Source of the DNA: Pectobacterium actinidiae
GTDB taxonomy: Bacteria > Pseudomonadota > Gammaproteobacteria > Enterobacterales > Enterobacteriaceae
NCBI RefSeq assembly: GCF_000803315.1
Contig: NZ_JRMH01000002.1
Span: forward strand, 310,001-374,000
Length of the DNA: 64,000 nt
Direction of reading: 5' to 3'
This document shows, in pieces, positions 58,144 through 64,000 of the stretch (position 1 is the stretch's first letter; each line of letters begins with the position of its first letter). The notes beneath the pieces are model-generated. The model did no database searches, was not told the origin of the DNA, and saw only the letters and a program-made list of their open reading frames with translations. The position numbers were made by a program, and so were the translations under genes.

Positions 58144-59331
58144 TCAGCTCGTTAATGACGTTTTTAACACACGGGAATAGCGGACAAACGTAAAAATACA
58201 GCACACTGTTGCCAGTATCGCCATCGCCGCACCGATGAAGCCGATGTCGGGCAGCCCCAAATGGACAATCACCTGATTGCCCAGCAGCGCACCGCCGCCG
58301 ATCCCAATATTATAAATCCCAGAATAGAGCGCCATCGCCACGTCGGTCGCATCTGATGCCAGCGTCAAGACCTTGACCTGCATACCCAGGCTCAACGCCA
58401 TAATCGCGATCCCCCAGACGATACACAGCGTCGACAGGCTCCAGCCGCTGAATGACAGCGGCAGCAATAACAGCAAACACACCGCCAGAAACGCGAACGA
58501 CACAATCAGGAAGCCCGCCGGATATTTGCTGCTGTAGCGGCTGAACAACATGCTGCCAATGATGCCGGCACCACCAAAAATCAGCAGCAGGATGGTGGTG
58601 AAATTCTCACTTAACAACGCCACTTTCTGGATAAACGGCTCAATATAACTGTAGGCGGTAAAATGCGCCGTCACGATCATCACCGTCAGGCCGTACACGC
58701 ACAGTAACGCCGGGCGTTTAAGCAGGAGAGGCAAGCTCTTCAACGAACCGGAATTGCTGCTCGGCAGCACAGGTAACAGCCTCATCAGGCCCAGCATAAT
58801 CGCCGCGGCGATCAGACCAATCAGGACAAACGTCACACGCCAGCCCAGATACTGCCCGACCACGCGTCCCAGCGGTAACCCTAGTACCAGCGCCAGCGCC
58901 GTGCCGGTCGCCAGCAGGCTCAGCGCCTGCGCTTTTTTGTCCGCAGGTGCCAAACGCACTACCAGCGATGCCGTAATCGACCAAAACACCGCGTGAGCCA
59001 GCGCTACGCCGATACGGGCGATCACCAGCACCCAATAATTCCAGGCCAGCCCGGACAACACATTGCTGACGGCGAACAGGATAAAGATTTTGATCAGCAG
59101 GCTGCGTCGCTCCATATCGCTGGACAGCAGCATGCAGGGCAGCGACATCAGCCCCACCACCCAGGCGTAAATCGTGATGATCAGCCCGACCTGCGCCGCA
59201 CTCATGGAAAAGCTGGCAGCGATATCTGACAACAGCGCGACAGGGGCAAATTCGGCGGTGTTAAAAATGAAGGCCGCCAGAGAAAGGCTGACGACGCGTA
59301 ACCAGGCGGTCGAACGGGGAGAACGGGTCAT
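58144..59331 (-). CDS. sotB: MFS sugar efflux transporter, SotB type
   Basis: A 395-residue, 12-segment major facilitator protein aligned throughout with E. coli SotB (YdeA, 396 aa): [89 protein letters not shown] [18 protein letters not shown]. SotB exports arabinose and other sugars or IPTG. The ATG at 59331 ([13 protein letters not shown]) is preferred to one 13 codons upstream. It sits between fieF and cpxP, where E. coli has no such gene. Confidence 0.88.
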   Translation of the reverse strand: MTRSPRSTAWLRVVSLSLAAFIFNTAEFAPVALLSDIAASFSMSAAQVGLIITIYAWVVGLMSLPCMLLSSDMERRSLLIKIFILFAVSNVLSGLAWNYWVLVIARIGVALAHAVFWSITASLVVRLAPADKKAQALSLLATGTALALVLGLPLGRVVGQYLGWRVTFVLIGLIAAAIMLGLMRLLPVLPSSNSGSLKSLPLLLKRPALLCVYGLTVMIVTAHFTAYSYIEPFIQKVALLSENFTTILLLIFGGAGIIGSMLFSRYSSKYPAGFLIVSFAFLAVCLLLLLPLSFSGWSLSTLCIVWGIAIMALSLGMQVKVLTLASDATDVAMALYSGIYNIGIGGGALLGNQVIVHLGLPDIGFIGAAMAILATVCCIFTFVRYSRVLKTSLTS

Positions 59332-59591
59332 GGTATTGATATCAAAAGTTAAAATAAAAGAATGCGTCACCTGTCGTGGCAGAGGCTAACGCGATGAAGC
59401 AATGGTACAGGGAAAGTATGACATCGCCGTGTAATCGGCGAGCGGCCAAGGGTATTTCAGCGTGCTTTTATGAGAATGTCAGCCAAAAGCCTGAAGACAG
59501 GTAAGGGAACATTCATGAGCATCATTTTTGGTGCTCACATTCTACTCTTTACTACTCCCTTACGCTGTCTTTTTCGTGCCGAATTTTAGAC

Positions 59592-59652
59592 AAAAAAAAC
59601 CCTCCATCATGGAGGGCAAAAAGACAGGGATGGTGTCTATGGCAAGGAAAAA
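59592..59652 (-). ncRNA. cpxQ: CpxQ small RNA (3' region of cpxP)
   Basis: On the minus strand, about 70 bases after the cpxP stop, the sequence runs TTTTTCCTTGCCATAGACAC and then CATCCCTGTCTT. This is the same seed region as E. coli/Salmonella CpxQ, an Hfq-bound RNA cut from the cpxP mRNA by RNase E that represses envelope genes. It ends in a terminator hairpin CCCTCC/GGAGGG (59600-59616) with an eight-T tail. Unlike the seed, the hairpin sequence differs from E. coli. The 5' end is set by analogy. Confidence 0.85.
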
Positions 59653-59721
59653 CAGGGTGTGTACCTACTACACATTACTACTCGGACTGCACTACGTTTA
59701 CTACTTACTACACTAGCGCTA

Positions 59722-60231
59722 CTACTCGGGATTGCTTGTCATACCTGGTGCCGGCGCGGCCATCTGGTTAAACATGGATATCTGCTGCTGCATCTCTTTC
59801 ATGCGTTGCTTATGCTTCAGCTCTAATATCTCTTTCTGCGCTGGCGTCAGCAGGTTATACATTTGGTTGCGTACTCGGGTCATCTGAATCTGACGCTCAA
59901 GCTGCACGCTCATCATTCGGGTTATCTGCGCTCGCACCGCCGCTTCATCAAACGTTTCTGCCGTCACCAGCTTATGCATGGCTTTAACATCTTCAGCATT
60001 AAACGCCGGTTTGTCCTGACGACTCTGGTGCATCAAATCACGCATTTGCTGACGCTGTTGCTCAGTCAGCCTAACGCCATCGAACATACCTTGCTGGCCT
60101 GGTGCGCCTTTTATGGCGGAATCATCGATATGCCAGCCGCTCGCCGGGATGTCTCCATTTTCTGCTGCAAAGGCGGTAAACGTGCCTAACATAAGCAGTG
60201 AAGCAAGAGATAAGGTTGCGAACTGTTGCAT
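59722..60231 (-). CDS. cpxP: Periplasmic adaptor/inhibitor CpxP
   Basis: A 169-residue exported helical protein that dampens CpxA and delivers misfolded pilins to DegP. Signal peptide MQQFATLSLASLLMLGTFTA ends AFA-AEN. Both LTxxQ motifs are present (LTEQQRQQMRDLMHQ at about 56 and LLTPAQKEI at about 131), plus VRNQMYNLLTP. Start at 60231 chosen because GGAGAG lies seven bases before it. It is divergent from cpxRA across a perfect CpxR box. Its 3' region carries CpxQ. Confidence 0.92.
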   Translation of the reverse strand: MQQFATLSLASLLMLGTFTAFAAENGDIPASGWHIDDSAIKGAPGQQGMFDGVRLTEQQRQQMRDLMHQSRQDKPAFNAEDVKAMHKLVTAETFDEAAVRAQITRMMSVQLERQIQMTRVRNQMYNLLTPAQKEILELKHKQRMKEMQQQISMFNQMAAPAPGMTSNPE

Positions 60232-60315
60232 CAATAACTCTCCAGAGCGGTACGTCATTTTGTGAATCAATGAGCAGGAGTCTACGCATCTTGCTGCAAA
60301 CATGCGTCAGAGGAT

Positions 60316-60330
60316 GTAAAACTACGTAAA
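60316..60330. promoter_or_regulatory. CpxR box between cpxP and cpxR
   Basis: GTAAA-ACTAC-GTAAA is a perfect direct repeat with the five-base spacing of the CpxR consensus. It lies 85 bases from the cpxP start and 55 from cpxR, so phosphorylated CpxR can activate cpxP and autoregulate cpxRA, as in E. coli. Confidence 0.88.
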
Positions 60331-60384
60331 GTCATGGAATAGCGCTAATCTATGTCGTATTTTGCCCTTGGAGGTAGAGAAAAC

Positions 60385-61083
60385 ATGAATAAAATTCTGC
60401 TGGTTGATGACGATAGAGAGCTGACAGCTTTACTAAAAGAATTGCTCGAAATGGAAGGTTTTAACGTCGTCGTCGCCTACGACGGCGAGCAGGCGCTACA
60501 GGTATTAGATAACACGATTGACCTGTTATTACTGGACGTGATGATGCCGAAGAAAAACGGTATCGATACATTAAAAGAACTACGACAGCAGCACCAAACA
60601 CCGGTCATCATGTTGACCGCCCGCGGCAGCGAACTGGACCGCGTTCTTGGTCTGGAACTGGGTGCCGATGATTACCTGCCGAAGCCCTTTAACGACCGAG
60701 AACTGGTGGCGCGGATCCGCGCGATTCTCCGCCGCTCCAATTGGACCGATCAACAGCAGGCAGGCGATAATAGCGCGCCAACGCTGGAAGTCGATGGCCT
60801 GCGTCTGAACCCCGGACGACAGGAAGCTAGCTTTGACGATATCGTGCTGGATCTGACGGGCACCGAGTTTACGCTGCTCTATCTGCTGGCACAGCGGCTG
60901 GGACAGGTAGTTTCCCGCGAGCATCTAAGTCAGGAAGTACTGGGGAAACGGCTAACCCCGTTTGACCGCGCGATCGATATGCATATCTCGAACCTGCGAC
61001 GTAAGTTGCCAGAGCGCAAGGACGGTCTGCCCTGGTTTAAAACGCTGCGTGGGCGAGGCTACCTGATGGTATCGGCTGCATGA
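60385..61083 (+). CDS. cpxR: Envelope-stress response regulator CpxR
   Basis: A 232-residue OmpR-family regulator (E. coli 232). Receiver domain with the acidic pair in MNKILLVDDDRELTALL, phosphorylated Asp51 in LLLLDVMMPKKNG and Lys101 region DYLPKPFNDRELVARI. C-terminal winged helix with VVSREHLSQEVLGKR and SNLRRKLPERKDGLPWFKT. Behind GGAGGTAGAG. Overlaps cpxA by four bases (ATGA). Confidence 0.96.
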   Translation: MNKILLVDDDRELTALLKELLEMEGFNVVVAYDGEQALQVLDNTIDLLLLDVMMPKKNGIDTLKELRQQHQTPVIMLTARGSELDRVLGLELGADDYLPKPFNDRELVARIRAILRRSNWTDQQQAGDNSAPTLEVDGLRLNPGRQEASFDDIVLDLTGTEFTLLYLLAQRLGQVVSREHLSQEVLGKRLTPFDRAIDMHISNLRRKLPERKDGLPWFKTLRGRGYLMVSAA

Positions 61084-62450
61084 TCAATAGTTTGACCGCT
61101 CGTATTTTTGCCATTTTTTGGTTAACACTGGCGCTGGTACTCATGCTGGTTCTGATGGTGCCCAAGCTGGACTCGCGCCAGCTTACCGCCTTGCTGGAAA
61201 ACGAGCAGCGGCAGGGCATCATGTTGGAACAGCACATTGAAGCAGACCTCGCCAACACGCCCGCCAACGATCTGCGTTGGTGGTTACGGCTGTTCTGGGT
61301 GCTGGAAAAGTGGGCTCCACCAGGGCAGCGCCTTTTTCTGGTCACCAGTGAAGGCCGGATCTTCGGCGTAGAAAAGCATGAAACCCCGATTGTGCGTAAT
61401 TTTATCGGGCTGTCGGATAACGCCGATCATCCGCAAAAGAAAAATTACGGCCGCATTGAGCTTCTTGGCCCCTTTGCGATCCGCGATGGTGACGACAACT
61501 ACCAGCTTTACCTGATTCGTCCCGCCAGCAGCCCGCAGTCAGATTTCATCAGCCTGCTGTTTGACCGCCCTTTGCTACTGCTCATCTTCACCATGCTGAT
61601 CAGTTCACCGCTGCTGCTCTGGCTCGCCTGGAGTCTGGCAAAACCCGCCCGTAAGCTCAAACATGCTGCCGACGAAGTCGCTAAAGGCAATTTACGCCAG
61701 CACCCTGAGCTGGAGTCGGGTCCACAGGAGTTTCAGGCAACGGGCGTCAGCTTTAATCAGATGGTCAGCGCGTTGGAGCGGATGGTCACCGCACAGCAAC
61801 GTCTGCTATCCGATATTTCCCATGAGCTGCGCACACCGCTGACACGCTTGCAGTTGGCGACAGCGCTGCTGCGTCGGCGTCAGGGTGAAGGCAATGAGCT
61901 GAACCGCATCGCGACGGAAACCCAGCGGCTCGACAGCATGATTAACGATCTGCTGGTGCTCTCACGCAATCAGCACAAGAACGAACTGACCCGTGAGTTC
62001 CTGCGTGCCGATGAACTGTGGGGCAACGTGCTGGATGATGCCGCCTTTGAAGCCGAGCAAATGGGAAAAACGCTGGAAGTGCCCTATCCTCCGGGCCCGT
62101 GGACACTTTTTGGCAACCCAGCCTCGCTCGATAGTGCGCTGGAAAATATCGTGCGCAACGCGCTGCGTTATTCTCACAACCACATCGAAGTGGCCTTCTC
62201 AGTGGATAATCAGGGCATCACCATCAAAGTGGATGACGATGGCCCCGGCGTAAGCCCGGAAGATCGCGAACAGATTTTCCGCCCGTTCTACCGTACGGAT
62301 GAAGCGCGTGACCGCGAATCCGGCGGCAGCGGTTTAGGGCTCGCCATCGTGGAAACCGCCATTACACAGCACAAAGGCTGGGTAAAAGCAGAAGACAGCC
62401 CGCTGGGTGGATTACGCCTGATCATCTGGCTGCCGTTGCATCAACGCTAA
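61080..62450 (+). CDS. cpxA: Envelope-stress sensor histidine kinase CpxA
   Basis: A 456-residue inner-membrane kinase (E. coli 457). First membrane helix at about 7-29, a periplasmic sensor domain (about 30-163), a second helix (about 164-185), HAMP linker (AKPARKLKHAADEVAKGNLR), phospho-acceptor His near 248 in LLSDISHELRTPLTRLQ, and the ATPase boxes ENIVRNALRYS, DDGPGVSPEDREQIF and GGSGLGLAIVETAI. It starts inside the cpxR stop (ATGA). Confidence 0.96.
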   Translation: MINSLTARIFAIFWLTLALVLMLVLMVPKLDSRQLTALLENEQRQGIMLEQHIEADLANTPANDLRWWLRLFWVLEKWAPPGQRLFLVTSEGRIFGVEKHETPIVRNFIGLSDNADHPQKKNYGRIELLGPFAIRDGDDNYQLYLIRPASSPQSDFISLLFDRPLLLLIFTMLISSPLLLWLAWSLAKPARKLKHAADEVAKGNLRQHPELESGPQEFQATGVSFNQMVSALERMVTAQQRLLSDISHELRTPLTRLQLATALLRRRQGEGNELNRIATETQRLDSMINDLLVLSRNQHKNELTREFLRADELWGNVLDDAAFEAEQMGKTLEVPYPPGPWTLFGNPASLDSALENIVRNALRYSHNHIEVAFSVDNQGITIKVDDDGPGVSPEDREQIFRPFYRTDEARDRESGGSGLGLAIVETAITQHKGWVKAEDSPLGGLRLIIWLPLHQR

Positions 62451-62497
62451 GTCGGACGAGAGTTTCCCACCGCCGACGTTTCCCTCTATAACGCTCT

Positions 62498-62520
62498 CAG
62501 GTGCCCGACATGGGCACCTG
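62498..62520 (+). terminator. Hairpin after cpxA, possible terminator
   Basis: A perfect 9-bp stem CAGGTGCCC/GGGCACCTG with a five-base loop, followed by TCACTTTCTGTTT, a weak T-tract. It lies 48 bases after the cpxA stop. Confidence 0.55.
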
Positions 62521-62638
62521 TCACTTTCTGTTTATCTTCTCACGGTTATACTGGATTGAGTTTTTTAGGCAATTGCGTAGAGTAATCGCCACTCATGCCG
62601 AAACAGGCAAGATCCGTGTTGAATGAAGGATACCAACC

Positions 62639-64000
62639 ATGAAAGGAGTAACGCTGCTGGCTGGCGTACTGACCGCGTTAATGAGCAGTCAGGCATTCAG
62701 TTCCAGCGATGGAGTGTGCGGCTTTTCCGACTCGGAATGTGGCGTGTCCGCGCTGCCCTATTTGCAGCCGGGCAATGACACGCGTGCTAACCTGATGTTG
62801 CTGCAAAGCCGTCTTCACAACATGTCGCTTCCGTTACCCCATCCTTTACCCGATCAAACGCGTTCACGTATCGATCCTTTCACTGCCTATCGGGTCATGG
62901 GGATTGCGGCTACGGAAACACCTCAGACGTCAGAGGCGGGAGAAGATGTCACGGCTGATGCACCTTACCTCTCGACGCTCAACAAAGCGAAGCAACTGAA
63001 TCTTCCTTTGTCCGTTCAAGGCACCCTCTCCACGTTTTCGCCTGACGACAACGAAGGACGGCATATTTCCAACGCGCTCTCCACGCTGGAAGCGTTTTTT
63101 GACGTTCTGTTGGCAGACAAACAGCTCACCAATGAGCAACGCACACTGCTGGCACATCAGCGGGTGAATCTCCTCAACCCGCTGTATACCAAAGAGGCGC
63201 TGAACGAAGGTCTTGCCAGTCTGCCGGACGAGGGACATGCCGGCGTACTGATGCACTATCTGTTCGCGAGTCTGGCGTTTTATCAGGGTCACTTTGATGA
63301 GGCGGAAAGCAGTTTTCAGGCGTTGGTATCCTCACCACAGCCGTGGGTGGCGGAAACTTCGCGCTATATGTTGATTCGCGTCGCGATCAATAAAGCCATG
63401 GAAAACGCGCTAGATGAGTACAACATGTTTGATGCCAGTAAAGCCGATAAGGCTGCCGCTCAGTTGGCCGTTCAGCATATTGATGATTACCTGAAGCAGT
63501 ATCCCGAAGGGCAATACATTGAGTCCGCTAACGGGCTGTACCGCCGTGCATACTGGATCATGAATGATACGAATGCTCTGGCGAAAACGTACCAACACGA
63601 GCTGAACAACACCGCCGACATTGAAGACCTCCTTGAATTGAGCGATGAGATCGACAACAAACTGCTGGAAAATCGACAATTTACCAGCGCACCGGAAAGC
63701 GCGCCGTTGACGATGGTGCAAGATCTCAAGCGCCTGCGTTCCGATGAAGGTTGGCTGGCACTGCCCGCCTTATCCGTTGACGAGTTGGCCGCGCAGAAAC
63801 CATTGTTTGAGCACGACAACATGCAGGAAGCGTTTAGCTACCTTCAGGCCGCACAGCTGTTTTATGATCAAAAAGATTACGCCGCCGTGGTTAACAGCGT
63901 TCCTGCAACACAGTCGAACGATTTGACCGATACCGTGCGTTTCAGCCTGCAAGTCTTACGCGGTCGGGCGCTGGTGCGCCTGGAGCGCTGGGATGAGGCG
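62639..64000 (+). CDS. Exported, mainly helical TPR-like protein (5' part, runs off the window)
   Basis: From ATG at 62639 the frame stays open for 454 codons to the window edge. A signal peptide (MKGVTLLAGVLTALMSSQAF, cleavage near SS-SDG) is followed by two cysteines close together (GVCGFSDSECGVSAL), which may form a periplasmic disulfide. From about residue 190 on the sequence is alpha-helical with TPR-like elements, e.g. YLFASLAFYQGHFDEAESSF and AFSYLQAAQLFYDQKDYAAV. I do not recognise the family. GAAGGATACCAACC lies before the start. It follows cpxA on the same strand, after a hairpin. Confidence 0.75.
   Translation, partial: MKGVTLLAGVLTALMSSQAFSSSDGVCGFSDSECGVSALPYLQPGNDTRANLMLLQSRLHNMSLPLPHPLPDQTRSRIDPFTAYRVMGIAATETPQTSEAGEDVTADAPYLSTLNKAKQLNLPLSVQGTLSTFSPDDNEGRHISNALSTLEAFFDVLLADKQLTNEQRTLLAHQRVNLLNPLYTKEALNEGLASLPDEGHAGVLMHYLFASLAFYQGHFDEAESSFQALVSSPQPWVAETSRYMLIRVAINKAMENALDEYNMFDASKADKAAAQLAVQHIDDYLKQYPEGQYIESANGLYRRAYWIMNDTNALAKTYQHELNNTADIEDLLELSDEIDNKLLENRQFTSAPESAPLTMVQDLKRLRSDEGWLALPALSVDELAAQKPLFEHDNMQEAFSYLQAAQLFYDQKDYAAVVNSVPATQSNDLTDTVRFSLQVLRGRALVRLERWDEA

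Noticed and set aside
59528..59716. 62-codon plus-strand frame between sotB and cpxP
   Set aside because: It lies antisense to CpxQ and its terminator and has no coding character.

Overview
The window looks like a chromosome segment of a gammaproteobacterium of the order Enterobacterales, most likely a plant-associated Pectobacteriaceae member (Pectobacterium or a near relative). Most housekeeping proteins are nearly collinear with their Escherichia coli counterparts (MetJ, MetL, RraA, HslU, GlpK, GlpX, CpxR). The E. coli gene orders murI-btuB-trmA-yijD-fabR-sthA-oxyR, metF-metL-metB-metJ, rpmE-priA-cytR-ftsN-hslV-hslU-menA-rraA-zapB-glpF-glpK-glpX-fpr-yiiR-yiiQ-tpiA and pfkA-fieF-cpxP-cpxR-cpxA are kept. 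The genus is inferred from sequence flavour and the plant-polymer locus; no search was run.

Layout. 1-6.6 kb: 5' part of ytfQ, then a complete rRNA operon on the minus strand (16S, tRNA-Glu, 23S, 5S, tRNA-Asp, tRNA-Trp) with its two promoters and boxA signals. 6.6-14.4 kb: murI and btuB (overlapping, behind a cobalamin riboswitch), trmA, yijD, fabR, sthA, oxyR. 14.9-20.2 kb: methionine genes metF, metL, metB and the repressor gene metJ, with two four-box MetJ operators. 20.4-23.2 kb: an accessory FecBCD/BtuCDF-type ABC importer behind a Zur-like palindrome. 23.3-39.4 kb: the priA-to-tpiA block covering replication restart, cell division, heat-shock protease HslVU, menaquinone, RNase E control and glycerol metabolism. 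hslV carries a one-base frameshift. An IS200-type element sits between tpiA and its probable terminator. 40.2-42.2 kb: aguA-aguB, converting agmatine to putrescine.

42.7-55.3 kb is the unusual part. A minus-strand operon encodes TonB, ExbB, ExbD, a double-length ABC permease and an SsuB/TauB-like ATPase. The divergent plus-strand operon encodes an SsuA-like binding protein, a TonB-dependent outer-membrane receptor, a Tat-exported YetA/PcRGLX-like protein (exo-rhamnogalacturonan lyase family) and a DUF6250-like protein. A LysR regulator closes the locus. Together this looks like a self-contained outer-membrane-to-cytoplasm uptake and degradation system for a plant-derived ligand, with its own energising complex.

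55.3-64 kb: a hairpin-rich gene-free stretch, pfkA, fieF, a SotB-like sugar efflux gene, the Cpx envelope-stress system (cpxP with a recognisable CpxQ small RNA in its 3' region, a perfect CpxR box, cpxR-cpxA), and the start of an unrecognised exported TPR-like protein that runs off the window.
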